Shown here: piece after piece, positions 23,081 to 36,100 of the stretch
Layout of the letters: the number at the start of each line of letters is the position of its first letter
How positions within the stretch are numbered: position 1 is the stretch's first letter
NCBI GenBank assembly: GCA_028564705.1
Contig: JAPXFQ010002747.1
Coordinates: 310,001-374,000, forward strand
Length of the DNA stretch: 64,000 nt
Direction of reading: 5' to 3'
DNA from: Apricaphanius iberus
Taxonomy: Eukaryota; Chordata; Actinopteri; Cyprinodontiformes; Aphaniidae
Translations under genes and position numbers: made by a program
The notes under the pieces: generated by a model
What the model was told of the DNA's origin: nothing
The model's input: only the letters and a program-made list of their open reading frames with translations
The model's database searches: none

Positions 23081-24082
23081 ATGAATAAAACAAACTGTAC
23101 TCAACCAGACAAGAAATTGTTTGAAGATACAGTCCTACCTATTCTTTACATCTTGGTATTTATTGTCGGACTGCTCCTGAATGTCTGGGGAATGACGTCT
23201 TTGCTGCAAGACTGGAAGAAACTTCGCAATATTAAGATCCTTGTTTTTAACCTCGGACTAGCAGACATGTTGTATCTACTCACTCTACCCTTCCTAATAG
23301 TGTACTACCTTAAAGGGAGTAAATGGATCTTTGGAGACATATTCTGCAAGGTAACAAGATACTGCTTCAAAGTGAATTTATACTGCAGCATCGGATTACT
23401 CACATGTATCAGTGTGTACAGGTACCTGGCTATTGTTCATCCTATGAAAGTATTGGGGAAATTAACTACAACTCACTCTGTGGTCATCTCAGTCATGGTG
23501 TGGATTCTGGTGGGAGCTCAAAGTCTTCCAGATATGTTCTACCCAAAACGTTCAGAGAACAATACTGAACAATGTTTTGATACAACTGATTTTAAAAATG
23601 TTGAGAAATACCTGAAGTACAGTCTCAGTGTGACCTTCATTGGATTCTGCATCCCGATGGGGATCATCGGGGGCTGCTATGGACATATGACTCTTGTTGT
23701 CTGCCGCTCAAATAGCATTACAAAAGTCAAGAAACGGCAGTTCTTAAAACTGTTTGTTTTTATGATTCTTCTCTTCTCGCTTTGTTATGCACCATACCAT
23801 TTGTTCAAGAACCTCAATCTACATTCCAGAGTTCTAATTGATCGGAAAATTTGCCCTGTGTGGAATTCTGGAGTCTTTATTGCACATCAGGCAAGTCGTG
23901 GACTTGTGAGTCTGAACAGCGCTCTCAACCCTCTGATTTACCTGCACATTCATGAGGATATGGGGGTTCAGGTCAGGCAGCTGCTAAAGGGAAGTAAAAA
24001 CATATTCAGTCATCGGATCAAGCAGAAATCCAGCTCTGTGTCTGTACCACAAACTGAGCAAGAAGCGCTAAGTCTTTCATGA
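23081..24082 (+). CDS. P2Y purinoceptor 1-like GPCR, copy 2
   Basis: Intronless, 333 aa from the ATG at 23081. The frame is open 88 codons further up, but the shared GACAAAATGAATAA context and alignment with the other copies favour this start. Motifs: C6, C89, C165 and C258 extracellular; VYRYLAIVHP after TM3; HLFK at 240-243; Q270-A-S-R273; NPLIY at 283-287. N-terminal NKTNCT offers N-glycosylation sequons. The cytoplasmic tail ends with a run of Ser residues and PQTEQE, as in copy 1. Compared with copy 1 it has more basic residues in the third intracellular loop (KVKKRQ). An AATAAA lies at 24330. Probably a functional tandem duplicate; ligand unknown. Confidence 0.92.
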   Translation: MNKTNCTQPDKKLFEDTVLPILYILVFIVGLLLNVWGMTSLLQDWKKLRNIKILVFNLGLADMLYLLTLPFLIVYYLKGSKWIFGDIFCKVTRYCFKVNLYCSIGLLTCISVYRYLAIVHPMKVLGKLTTTHSVVISVMVWILVGAQSLPDMFYPKRSENNTEQCFDTTDFKNVEKYLKYSLSVTFIGFCIPMGIIGGCYGHMTLVVCRSNSITKVKKRQFLKLFVFMILLFSLCYAPYHLFKNLNLHSRVLIDRKICPVWNSGVFIAHQASRGLVSLNSALNPLIYLHIHEDMGVQVRQLLKGSKNIFSHRIKQKSSSVSVPQTEQEALSLS

Positions 24083-24329
24083 CAGCAGCAGCATTGTTGT
24101 TCAAGTTACTTGAAACAGCAATAACTGATTAATTCATCTGCTTTACTGATTGTGTTTTATTAAAAAAATAATTAGATATGTTACAGACATGTTACATGTT
24201 CAGGCATGCTGTTATGAGGCTCTCAGAACTAAGATCCAGGTTTAGTAATGCAGCAACACAGCCTGCTTTCAGGGAAGTACCGTAATCAAAATACCTTAAA
24301 TGTTCTCCCTTACTTTACAAGTGTTTTGA

Positions 24330-24335
24330 AATAAA
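24330..24335 (+). terminator. Poly(A) signal of receptor 2
   Basis: AATAAA about 250 bases after the stop codon, followed by GT-rich sequence (GCAGTAATGTGTTTTTTG). Confidence 0.55.
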
Positions 24336-24359
24336 AAAGGTCACATTGCAGTAATGTGT

Positions 24360-25740
24360 TTTTTGCTAACACTTCATTGCCCATCGATGGACAGATGTTT
24401 TTATTTTTTGTTTTGCTTTTTAAATGAACATTTCATAATTGAAATTGTTGAACAATATTTATTTTTTACTCTTCTAACCTGTTGAGACTCTGGTTGCAAG
24501 ATATTTGAAAATTCAATAAAAAAATCAAGCTAAATAAGTTTCACTGTTGCTACTGGAATACGAGGTTATATAATGTGAGATCGGTGAAATGTAGTCCTTT
24601 TTTAATCCTTTCATTGAATTTATCATTAAACACATTATGATAGCAGTCGAAGATATCCGGAGTAAATATAAAATCATGTTTTTCAAATTATGATTGTATT
24701 CATCAAAGTATAAAGAAACATTATTTTGTGACTAAAGTGTAATTACATCCTAAAATGTTTATCTTGTTTGGTCTTCATTTCTATCTAGGGTTTCAGCAGG
24801 ATATCCAGCTGTAGAAGTAATTTTGGCCCATTTTTGTTTTCCGACTTTTTTTGATTTGGTTGTACTGAGGGACTGTAGTCAGAATTTAGCCAATAATCTT
24901 TCAAGAGCACTCACATGTTTAATAATGTTTCATTTTAAGACTTTAGTAAAAACTACACAGTAAAATGTCAGAGTTGGTTGAACTGGATAATTGTTCTGTT
25001 CAGTTGAACCCACAAATGTTCTGCTGAATCTACTTCTGGAATCTTGCTTGCTTATTCAAAGCAGTTACATTTCTACTAAGACATTATTTTGTTGGTTTGT
25101 TGCTGATGTTTAATCTTTTTTTTAATCTTCCGACCATGATCAGACACCTAGAGGGTCCAGTCAAACCTGACTGGTATTTTGAGTGATTCATAACTTCATA
25201 CACCTTGATTTAAATAAAAGCTCAATGAAGACGAACGTTTTGCTACAGCATGGCCTTGTGACCAAAAGGTTAGCGTTTAGTTTTCTTTGATCACAGCATT
25301 CTTCTTCAAGGTGTTTGGAAAAATTTGCCGGAAGAATAGAAAAGAACTCTGCCTTAAATCCCAAATTTGTATCCAGAAAAATGAACAAACAGGAGATTGT
25401 GTCCACTTAAAAAGCACAGACAGAATTTCTTTGAACCTTTCAGCAGAATCTTCAATGTTTTTTCTCAGCCTCCAGTCATCTCCCTTGACAGGTTGGGTTG
25501 ACTAGTTGTATCTGTGTTGGAGAAACATCCCATTTTTGTTGCATCTATACTGTCCAGCTATTTATGATTTTCTTCATTGTTATGGAGTAAAACATTTTTT
25601 TGGGGAAAAAAATATATCCAATTTTTATGACTCTTCTGACATAAATCTAATTCTGAACCGCCAGGGTCACATAAAGTAAGGTCAGCCTTCTATTGTCTGA
25701 AAAACATTTCTAAGAACAGGACCTTGAAAAACTTATCATG
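24360..25740. other. Intergenic, nothing recognised
   Basis: AT-rich spacer after receptor 2. Short open frames on both strands around 25190-25500 have no recognisable domain or splice context. Confidence 0.5.
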
Positions 25741-25744
25741 CATT

Positions 25745-26300
25745 TATCTTTAGACGGATCGATTGAACACAAGTCTAACTAAAAAGTCAATCAGACACCT
25801 GAAGCTGATCCAGAATGCTGCTGCTTGCATCCTCACCAGAACCAGGAAAATAGAGTACATCACCCCAGTTCTAAAGTCCTTACACTGGCTCCCTGCAGCT
25901 TAGGGAGTAGACTTCAAAATACTCCTACTTGGTTATAAATCATCGAATGGCTAAGCACCAAAGTAAGTTGAAGATCTTTTGTCTCAATACCAACCCCTCA
26001 GATCACTCATTTCAGTCTACTCGCCATCCCTTGAAATTAGAACCAAATATGGAGAAGCAATTTTCAGCTTACACGCCCCCCTTATTTGAAACAAACTTCC
26101 GCATGACTGCAAAGCTGCTGAAACACTGAGCTGTTTTAAATCAAGGCTAAACATCTTTTTAGAGCTGCGTTTGAATAATGTTTTATTGTGTCATATGTTC
26201 TGTGTGCATTTTATACTCTATTGGTTTTTATTCTATCCCTGAATCACCCAAAGTACCTTGGCTTTCTTTGTTGTTGTTGAAAGTATGCTATATAAATAAA
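25745..26300 (+). mobile_element. L2/Maui-like LINE 3' fragment
   Basis: The plus strand translates, with interruptions, to the conserved C-terminus of L2 reverse transcriptase proteins (LKLIQNAAA, then TPVLKSLHWLP, then F-K-I-L-L-L-x-Y-K). It ends TGCTATATAAATAAAATTG. 5'-truncated and dead. Confidence 0.75.
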
Positions 26301-26369
26301 ATTGCCACCAATGGTGGTGATGTTGGTGGAGAACTCTGCCACCATTAATTCATAAAAGCACACATCTCC

Positions 26370-26670
26370 ACTATTTTAGCAGCACTTCACTGGCTCCCAG
26401 TTTATTTTAAGATTTATTTTAAGATACCAGTCCTAACTTTTAGAGCTCTATGTGGTAACTGAATATAATTTTAACTAAATGTTGTTTTGTAATATCCTGT
26501 TTTATAGTCTTAAGTTTGTAAAAATTAATGTTTAAATTGGTTTTCAGATACTGTAATTTGGGTCTTTTTTAGTCAGCAATGTTATTTTGTGTATATGTGG
26601 TTGTGTGTTTTCCCCTAATCTATAATGCACTTTTATTCTTTCTGTGAAAATTGCTATACAAATTACCTTT
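26370..26670 (+). mobile_element. Second L2-like LINE 3' fragment
   Basis: Starts with a LHWLPV-like segment (CACTGGCTCCCAGT) followed by FRFILRYQ-like coding sequence, then an AT-rich tail ending GCTATACAAATTACC. Shorter and more diverged than its left neighbour. Confidence 0.55.
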
Positions 26671-27179
26671 AATTGCTGTTGTGCCAAAAAAAATTTTTGC
26701 AATTAGTTTAGTTATTAAAATCACCGGTTAGTGTAAGTTGTAAATCTGTTACATTAAAAGCCTGTAAAAACCACAGTTGCTAATACCTTAGCACCTCCAA
26801 GTGGTTCTGAATTCACAGGGGAATATCGCTAACTATTCATAACAAAACATGGCTAAATGAAGGAGTTTTGGGGCAGATAATGCCTTAGTACAGATGGCAA
26901 ACTCCTGCCCTGATTGAATCCCACTAAAGGAATATACCCTGATAAAGTAGTTGCCTGGATGATTTGTCTGGGTGAGTAAATTAATGTAATATTTGCAAAA
27001 AAAAAATAAGGTTCAGGTTGAAAAAAAGCAAAAAAGCTAAAATCTGTCACATATCATGCATATGTGTTTATTTAATCCGAATTCAAAAATATCACATTAA
27101 ATGTTATTAATTGCACTGTTTGACCTAATTTAAAATTTCTGCTGCAACACATCTATTTTTTACAGTTTATTTTCTTTTA

Positions 27180-27440
27180 ACTTGTAAAATAATGTGAGTT
27201 AATTTAACACCAATAGAGTAATTTCAACCTTTTCAGTGTAAAATTTGAATTTGAATTTGGAGTTATTTATCTGAGTTGATCACACTGGTGTTAATTTAAC
27301 TCAGATCAGAGTTTAATAAACCTCCTTCCTTGTAATTCCAAGTCAAGTGTTATTTTTTGGTGTTAATTGAATGAATAGTGCCAGTTCAGAGTTAATTTAA
27401 CTCCTTCCAGACATAAAAAAGCTCCACTCAGAAGCCATAG
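27180..27440. repeat. GTTAATTTAAC-rich repeat
   Basis: Several copies of GTTAATTTAAC(T/A) in both senses plus GAATTTGAATTTGAATTT. It resembles a small palindromic MITE, but I could not define the ends. Confidence 0.35.
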
Positions 27441-27449
27441 ATTTTGTTG

Positions 27450-27710
27450 TATACCGCAAAGACTTATGGGTAATGTTTGGGTTAATTGTAGAAGTTCTCC
27501 TTTGTACATTATAGTTTGTGCTCTACATGTAGCCGTGCTCCTTAGTTATCCTTTGAGTTATGTTGTTGTCAGTGTTTGATGGTTATTGTCCGCGCACAAT
27601 CATAGAGACGGCGATGTACGGGAGTTCGGTTTCTGCCTTGACCGTCATGATTAAAACTGTGAAGCGTGATGAACCTTTCACTCCAATGACTGATTTCATG
27701 AGTAATGTCA
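27450..27710. repeat. Paralogous empty site of the giant transposon
   Basis: Uninterrupted copy of the block that flanks the KDZ element (1170-1366 plus 18752-18830). At 27640-27648 (TTGACCGTCATG) the sequence passes straight through the point where the other copy carries the 17.4-kb insertion. Confidence 0.55.
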
Positions 27711-27871
27711 CACTAGAATTCTTTCTTGCTCATGACTATAAATAAACACGTTACTTGTGCCTATTTGAATACCCTATTTGGGTTTGGCTCAATATGTACA
27801 CCGATGAATATTAATTATCTTATATGTACACTTGTATATGTTAATTTTGATGGTTTGTCTTTACACTTTGC

Positions 27872-28925
27872 AGTAGTGCTGTACAATACTGCAAAATTTA
27901 GTATCGATCCGATACAAAGTAAATACAGGGCTAGTATTGCCGATACAGATTCCGATACTTTTAGTATAATCATTGAGATTTGTGTAATTTATTAAGTGAA
28001 TCTATCATCACTTAGAAAATTTGTCTAAAAACTTGAATATTCATGATTATTTTGTAAGTTTACCTTTAATAGATTATGTATATGATGATGATGATGATAA
28101 TAATAGTAATAATAATAATATGATATAATAATAATAATAATAATAAACATAGGAATATTAATGTTGTTTTGATAGTTAATAGAAAAGATTTATTCAGCCA
28201 TTTTTATATTTCAGGATTGAGGCATAGCTATTAATTTTTTGTAGGAGAATTTATTTTTATTTTTATTTGGACTGGCTGAATATATTCACTATGTGACTGT
28301 CTGAATAGTAGTAGTAATAGTATACTCAATTATTGTAATGACCAATGACACTGAATAATGACATTAGCCTATCATAAAATCTTATTTTCAATTCACTATA
28401 AGCTACCTGGATATTGACGTTGCCCATGCTGAAACTCTTCTGCAAGGGACCGCTGTCTCGGTGCTGGGGAGCTGCATTCCCTCTCTTCTACCTTCTTTTG
28501 GCTCTGCTGCAGCTCAGAGTTTAGGTTGGGGTGTGTTTTAATATGTACAGATTTGTGGTGTTGCTACAGTACCATATTTGTTTCCTGCAAATATTACAGG
28601 CTGCAGTGGTTTGGTCAAGGACTGTAAAATAGCTCCAATAGTCGCTCCTCTTTCGCTCTGCCATCACACAGCAACAAAAGCGTGCTGTTTGCTCGCCTCT
28701 GCTCGGCTCACACTGTAGTAGTTGTGTGTTGCAGTGGAAGGTGGAGGGGTGTAGCGGCAGGGCAAGGGTGGGGGAGAGAGTAGCGCTTGAGCGGCCGTTT
28801 GGTGTTGCACTGAGGAAACACTGAAACTTAAGGATTAATCTCATCACACAGCTATCGATCAATACTCAATACAAACGTTAGATCGACCGGCCAGTTTGGA
28901 ATAGAGAGACGAAGGTAGAGCACTG
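27872..28925 (-). mobile_element. hAT-like element with BED zinc-finger fragment
   Basis: The left end reads CAGTAGTGCTGTACAATAC followed by ATCGATCCGATAC, a typical fish hAT end. The right end reads GGTAGAGCACTG, whose complement begins CAGTGCTCTACC. On the minus strand around 28525-28665 a frame begins MAERKRSDYWSYF, continues with C-x2-C (ACNIC) and TTNLYILKH, which is a BED-type zinc finger, then stops. No transposase core is present and I saw no clear 8-bp duplication, so this looks like an internally deleted, degenerate copy. Confidence 0.55.
28085..28145. repeat. (GAT)n/(AAT)n microsatellite
   Basis: GATGATGATGAT passing into AATAATAAT runs with one ATGATATAAT interruption. Confidence 0.85.
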
Positions 28926-29094
28926 ACCGACGCACGCTGTCAGTAGCCTCTTTGTCCATATCCCTTTCTATTCTTAAAACCTGGTGTAAATCTGTATTTG
29001 TCCTGATTCATGATTGAACCTTTGTTCAATTCTCTAATCGTTTTATTCTGGTAAATTAATTAATTACTGTTAGAAATCGGAAAGGGATTATAAG

Positions 29095-32060
29095 GTCTAG
29101 TGTCTATATAAGTAACTATAAGCTTTATCAAAAAGGAAGGTTTTAAGTATCTGCCTCACGAACTAAAACTGGCAGCTGGTTCCACAGGAGAGGAACCTGA
29201 TAACTAAAACATCTGCCTCTCATTCTATTCGACCTGCATTCTGAGAACGAAGTGCTCTGTTAGGAACGTATGAAACAATCAGATCTCTGATGTACGATGG
29301 AGCTTTATTATTAAGGGCTTTATATGTAAGGAGGAGGATCTTAAAGTCTATACTGGATTTAACGGGGAGCCAATGGAGAGAAACCAAAACAGGAGAAATG
29401 TGATCTCTCTTTAAATATTCATCAGAACTCTTGCTGCAGCATTTTCGATCAACTGAAGGCTTTTAATTGCATTTTGTGGACTTCCTGATAATAAGGAATT
29501 ACAGTAGTCCAGCCTCGAAGTAACAAATGCATGGACTAGTTTCTCTGCATCACTCCTGGACAGGATGTTTCTAATTTTAGCAATATTCCGAAGGTGAAAG
29601 AAAGAAATCCTAGAAACCTGCTTAATATGAGATTTAAATGTCATGTCTTGGTCAAAAATTACACCGAGGTTCTTTACATTATTACCAGAGGCCAAATTAA
29701 TGTCATCCAGATGAAGTGATTGATTTAGCAGTTTCCTTTTTAAAGGTTCCGGTCCAAAGACAACAACCTCTGTCTTGTCTGAATTTAGGAGCAGAAAATT
29801 CAGAGTCATCCAAGTTTTTATGTCTTCGAGACATGCTTGTTATCTACCTAACTGACTGGTTTCATCAGGTGTTATGGATAAATATAATTGTGTATCATCA
29901 GCACAGCTGTGGAAATGCATACCGTGATGTCTAATTATTTTACCAATTGGAAGCATATATATCGTGAAGAGAATCGGTCCAAGCACAGAACCCTGTGGTA
30001 CTCCACCGGTAACCCTTGAGGGTGAAGAAGATTTATCATAGACATGAACAAACTGGAATCTGTTGGAGAGATATGTCTTAAACCAGCCTAGTGCTGTTCC
30101 CTTGATCCCTACAACATGTTCAAGCCTTTCTAATAGAATATTATGATCGACTGTGTCAAAAGCAGCACTGAGATCTAATAAGACAAGAACAGTCACAAAT
30201 CCATTATCTGAGGCCATTAGAATATCATTAGTAACTTTTACCAGTGCTGTTTCAGTGCTATGATGAGCTCTAAAACCTGACTGAAATTCATCAAAGACGT
30301 TGTTGCTGTTTAGATGCTCACATACTTGATTAGCAACTATTTTCTCAAGAATTTTGGATAAGAAAGGAAGGTTAGATACAGGTCTATAGTTAGCCAAGTC
30401 ATCCTGATCGAGGGAGGGTTTCTTAAGTAAAGGCCTAATTACAGCAACCTTAAATTCCTGAGGCACATATCCATTTATTAAAGATAGGTTCATCATATCT
30501 AGGATAGGGCCAGTAACCAGAGGGAACACTTCCTTAAATAATTTGGTTGGTATTGGGTCTATCATACAAGTTGAGGGTTTAGATTAAGTTAATATTTGTG
30601 ATAATTCAGAAAGTTCAACAGAATCAAAACTGTACAGACATAAAAATGGTTTTACAGTTCTCTCTGATACTGCCTCAATTACTTAGAGAGAGTTAGTCAT
30701 GTTGGGAGAATGCCAATGATTTTATTCTTTATAGAATTTATTTTATTTATGAAGAATCCCATAAAGTCATCACTACTGAGAGAAGGGGGAATAGTTGGCT
30801 CAACAGAGCTATGACTCTGTGTAAGTTTGGCAACTGTACTAAAAAGAAACCTAGAATTGTTTTTATTAACCTCTACTAATGACGAAAAATATGCTATTCT
30901 AGCTTTTCGAAGGGCATTTTTATAAAGTAGTAGACTATTTTTTCAAGTAAGAAAGAAATCATTTAAGTGTGTAGAGCGCCATTTTCTCTCCAGTTTCCTA
31001 CTATTCTGCTTCAAAGTACACATCTCTGCACTAAACCAGGGAGCCAACCTCCTATGGCTGATTACCTTCATTTTTAAGGGGGCTACACTGTCTAGTGCCA
31101 AACGCAGTGAAGAAGTAATACTTTGAACTAGACCATCAATTTCTGAAGGGTTAGTGTTGGATTTACTGCCATCCACTGTGGTATTTTGAGACACATACGT
31201 AAACAAGAATGGAACAGATTCTTTAAAACATGTTACCGCATTGTCTGATAAAGTGCTACTGTAATGAAATTTTCTTTCCAATTTGGGAACGTTGAGTAAA
31301 GTAAATTCAAAGGTTATCACACTCAATGCCGTATGTCAGTACAATGTCTAAAATGTACCGACCAGAGTGTGTGGGTTCTTTCACTTTCTGAGTAAAGCCA
31401 ATTGAGTCTAAGATAATATTAAAGGCTGCAGTTAGGCTATCACTTTCATTGTCTATATGAATATTGAAATCCCCTACTATAATTAACTGATCAGTGTTTA
31501 AAACGAAATCAGATAAAAACTCTTAGATCTGGTCCAAGAATTGAGAGTAAGAGCCTGGTGGACGATAGAAAACCACAAACAAAAGTGGTTTTAATGTTTG
31601 GATGAGGAAAACTAAGGATTAGATCAGCAAATCTGAATGAAAGATGGTTGCAACTCCTCCTCCTCGCCCAGTATTTCTAGGAATTTGAAAGTTTTGATAA
31701 TTGGTAGGAGTTGACTCATTTATAATGACTGAATCCTCTTGCTGCAGCCAGGTTTCTGATAGGCAAAATAGATCAATTTTATTACTACATATCAAGTCAT
31801 TTACTAAGAAAGTCTTTGAGGAGAGGAATCTTATGTTTAGTAAACAACATCTAATTACCCTAATTTCTTGTTTGGTCAGATTTGTATCTATTTTAATGAG
31901 ATTTTCAGAGTTTGCTTTTGTCAGGTTAACTTTTAGTCTATTTGATTTTGGCCGTGGGTAAGACACTGTCTCAATGGGGTATTGAGTGGGTAACAGTACA
32001 GAAGCTGCAGAGAGGTGGTTTAAACAAATCTGCCTACAACTAGTCTGGGCTTGAATGAGG
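29095..32060 (-). mobile_element. Long antisense L2/Maui-like LINE, inactive
   Basis: Reads on the minus strand from about 32060 down. An endonuclease fragment (31966-31619) contains LNIR and LCLSETWL. A linker region (31326-30943) follows. The reverse transcriptase (30565-29840) has YRPVSNLPFLSKILEK, FQSGFRAHHSTETAL, LDLSAAFDTVDH, GVPQGSVLGP and a catalytic-box variant CADDTQ, where the usual YADD is changed. The thumb/C-terminal region (29809-29411) ends NAAARVLMN. Frameshifts and stops separate the pieces, so it cannot encode one protein. It ends within 100 bases of the start codon of receptor copy 3 and probably displaced its upstream region. Confidence 0.88.
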
Positions 32061-32155
32061 AAGTTATGTAGTTTGGTTGTTCACTTACTTTACTTTCATT
32101 TGTCAGTGGCACTTCAGAGGAGAACAGCTGAACTGACTTGTTTCGGGAAGACAAA

Positions 32156-33143
32156 ATGAATAACACTACGTGTCCAAAACTAAAGACAAATTATTTGAAC
32201 ATACAATACTGCCTTCTCTTTGCATTTTGGTATTTATTGTTGGACTGGTAGCTAATGGATGGGGACTGAACTCTTTACGGCGTAATTGGAAGAATCTGAG
32301 GAATATCAATGTCTTTGTCCTAAATCTTGGACTCGCAGACATGTTGTATCTGCTCACACTTCCCTTTCTGATAGTCTACTACCTTAAAATAAATGTATGG
32401 ATCTTTGGAGATGTATTCTGCAAGGTAACAAGATTCAGCTTCAATCTGAATTTATACGGCAGCATTGGATTCCTTACATGCATAAGTGTGTACAGGTACC
32501 TGTCCATCGTCCATCCAATGAGAGCGATGGGGAGATTAACTACGACTCGCTTTGTGGTCATCTCAGTCATTGTGTGGATTCTGGTGAGTGTTCAAAGTGT
32601 TCCAGACATTTTTTACCCCAAGAGTGGCTTTGGAAAAAAAAATGCTTTGACTCCACCACAAATGAACATCTTAAGAGTTACCTGGATTACTCCATCATAT
32701 CGACGTTCTTTGGATTCTGCATCCCTTTCCTTATCACAATTGGGAGCTATGGACATGTGACCATTGCTGTCTGTCGCTCAAAAACGATTGACACAGACTT
32801 GAAACAAAGAAGTTTAAAGCTGTTGGTTATTTTGATTGTTCTCTTCTCTGTTTGTTATGCACCCTATCACATCTTCAAGAATCTCAGCCTGTATTCCAGA
32901 TTTCTGATTAATCAGCATATTTGCCCCATATGGGATTTTGGGGTCTTCAAAGCTCGTCAGGCAAGTCGTGGTCTTGTGAGCCTGAACAGCGCTCTCAACC
33001 CGCTGGTCTACCTTCATGTATATAAGGATAATGGTGCTCAGGTCAGGCAGCAGCTGCAGGGAGTTCAACAAATGTTCAGTCGTTTGTTTAAGGCAAACTC
33101 CTCCTCTCTGCCTGTACCACAGACTGACCAGGAGTATGTGTGA
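32156..33143 (+). pseudogene. P2Y1-like GPCR, copy 3, two single-base frameshifts
   Basis: Closest to copy 4. The ATG at 32156 in the conserved context is followed by a one-base loss in the A-run at 32182-32184 (copy 4 has one more A), which shifts the frame in the N-terminus. A second loss lies in the run of nine A at 32634-32642 in extracellular loop 2. Between and after these points the frame is fully open and carries VYRYLSIVHP, the H-x-x-K motif (HIFK), Q-A-S-R, NPLVY, and a tail ending PQTDQ. Both lesions are in homopolymers and no other damage is seen, so this is either a very young pseudogene or an intact gene with assembly errors. The nearest upstream sequence is a LINE, so its promoter may also be altered. 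Confidence 0.82.
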
Positions 33144-33149
33144 CATTAT

Positions 33150-36100
33150 TCAGTCATTGATAGCACAGATTTTGTAAAAATACATTCGTGTCATACTCTT
33201 TTCCTTTGACAATTATTTTTTCAGCTAGCTAATTCAATAATTTCTGATTAAACGTATGCTTGGTATTAGCATGGTTTTGAATCTAAATTAAAGGGAATAG
33301 GATTTACAAGGGAGAGACATGCACCAGCCTGACACTTTACAAGATTGTGTTTCAACGATAAGCCACATAGAAAATGAAAGGATGAATGGATGTTTTATAA
33401 GGGTTGTGTTTGTATGTTACTCAGCTACTAAATTATTTGTCACATAGTTTTGCTTTGATGTTTACAAACACCCACCACAAAAATGAACAAAATAATTATT
33501 TTAGAGTTTATATGATTCTTTTAAATCAGTGTTTTTTCCATCTTTTTTCAAGGTCGCATATTAGTATAAAACTGCAATGCAATGATAAAGTGGACTGGAC
33601 TTCCAGCAGAAAGTGGGGTTTTTGACACAGAAAAAAAATACTTTTGAATGTGGTTTTTGTTTTTTGTTTTACAGCTTATGTTTGTATAAATGACTGTTTA
33701 CATTGATTTAGAGTTAATTGTGGGATTTAAAATAATGATTTGGGATTTTGTCTGCGTGTTGTTGTCATTTCTCTCCATCCATCCGTCCCACCATCCATTA
33801 ATACGTCAACCAGGCTGTTCAGTTCATTGTTTAACAATCTGACTACTACATGTTTCAGACATGTTGATAAGCATAGGATTATGGTAAAAAAAGTATGTGT
33901 TACTTGTGTGTACAAGATAGTGTGCATAATTAATTCAGCAGCCACTATGCAGAGAGTAAGATGAAAATCTCAGAGACTTTGCGTTGTCAACCCCAGGAGC
34001 TCCTCTGAATTGCTGCCAGACTTTACCCCTTGCAACCAAGAGTATTTTATAACCACTGTAAGGACAAAAAAATGTTCTATAATCCTGGTGTTATATTCAA
34101 TCTTAGTGAGACTCACCAACATATGCTTCCTGGTTTGCTTAGAAATTTGTGAGTTTATTCGGTCTTTTCTTTTGCTCATATATTCTCTCCAAAATGAAAC
34201 TAAACAGTTTTTTTCCTTTGATAAGTGTGGGACAGATAGGATTGTTGCGTGAGGCTTTTCAGAAACTGCCACCATCACCATAGTTGATTTCAATCTTATC
34301 GGTCAACATTCCTTTACCACGTCAACTTGGTGTCCCTCCCTGCACCAGGTTACCCTGTGATTACCTATCAGGTTACAGCCAGCACAGCAGGGACCAAGTT
34401 TTTAAAAGAGAGGACAAACCTTGACGTCAGCCACAGCTGAGGCCTCATTCTCGACCACAGTTAAAAGGTTGTGACTATATTTAAGATGTATAGTTATTTT
34501 CAATGACAGGGTGTTTTTGCTGAGACATTTTAGAAAGTGAAATTCCAACAAAAAACAGTGGTGCTAGCTGCTAGAGTCTGATGCTCTGAGCTGTGAGAAA
34601 GGGAGCGGGTGTGTTTGTAACTACCAGAAGAAATCCAAATGCTGCTCTCTCTGTAAGTTATCTGCAGTGGTGGTGCTGACAAGTCTGACACTTCTCATCT
34701 TAACATAGTGACTTATTTTACGTCATTATGTTACCAGTCAGTCATTTTCCAGGAGAGGGTGGTGTAGCTGCTCAGAATGCAGGATTCAGGATTACTCAGA
34801 CATCTGTGAATTATGATAAAAACCATTCTGGCAGGGATGTTTATGAGAAAACCACCACATGGTTAAAGACTCCAAAAACCTAATTTTGCCTGATACGGTC
34901 CCTTTAAGAAGCTCGTTGTCTGTTTTGCTCATTTTTTCAGTGATAATTCGAGCTTCATTAATAATTATTCCAGTGTTAGGTTATTGGTATAATTGTTTCA
35001 AATGATTATAAATGAGACAATTTATCCATCCTCTGTGTTCCCTAGTCAAACACAACATTAGCCACTAATCCTTGAATAGTAGAATTAGAAATGTACTCAG
35101 ATTAGGGTGAGGTAGTGGTTCACAAATGTTTTGATTATTAATAAATCAATTAGGCTAGCCAATCAGAGGCAATAAAGGTGAAACCTTCCCCCTAAATGGG
35201 GACATTTTCAATACACATACAACAATACAATGTTCAATACAATATTAGGCCTACACCAGGAAGCAGCGGAGGAGAATAAAAAAGGCTAGTGAAACATTTA
35301 TTCATCCCCTGATCTGTCCTACAATATTCTTATCATGTATATTAATTAAGATTTAGTTGGTTAGATACGAACAATGATATCTGTTCTGTGTTCTTGTATC
35401 GTAGATGGCCGCTGTCATGAACGGGTGCAGGCAAAGATCCCAGCAGACAACTGCTTGTGCAGATTATCTATCAAAGATTAAATAAAGATTAAACTGTTTT
35501 TTAATAACTGTTTATTTTCAGATTATTTTACACAATATGCTGACAGAAAATTATACAAAAGAAAAACAAATATAATTTAGAATAAATAATAGGCCGATGT
35601 AATGATGACTCATTGTCACAGGGTGGATGATTGACAACCATCAAACTCTGAGGTAACCTAGAGCGTACCAAAGCTAACATAGTTTGGTAGCTTTAACAAC
35701 AGCTAGGCTATTTAAAGTAACCAAAAAATTTGATAACTTAAACCTATTTTTGACCAAGCAGCATATTCTATTATATTTCTGCACAACAGAAATATAATTT
35801 TGCTTACTAAAAGAAAAACTATGTAGCAGAGACGTCTTGGACAATCTGTTAGTGCAATCAATACCACAACAAGCCATCTTTGTTAAACGAGCGCATGATT
35901 AACATCAGATCACATATATTGTGATTCTGAAGCTGTTGCCTTCCCTGGTGAAAACAGAGGGCAGCAAGCCCTCTAGCCACCAGCAGTGACAACTCATCTA
36001 AGAACTGTCAATCAAAAGGAAACCCATTATTATTCAATAATATTATTAAATTGGATCTAAATGGATGAGTTAAAAAAAAAATTCACCCCATTTAGAGTTC

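Noticed and set aside
32397..32640. Alternative plus-strand frame overlapping the first half of receptor 3 (also seen in copies 1, 2 and 4)
   Set aside because: A shadow of the receptor frame kept open by codon composition; its protein is not receptor-like until the true frame is entered after the A-run.
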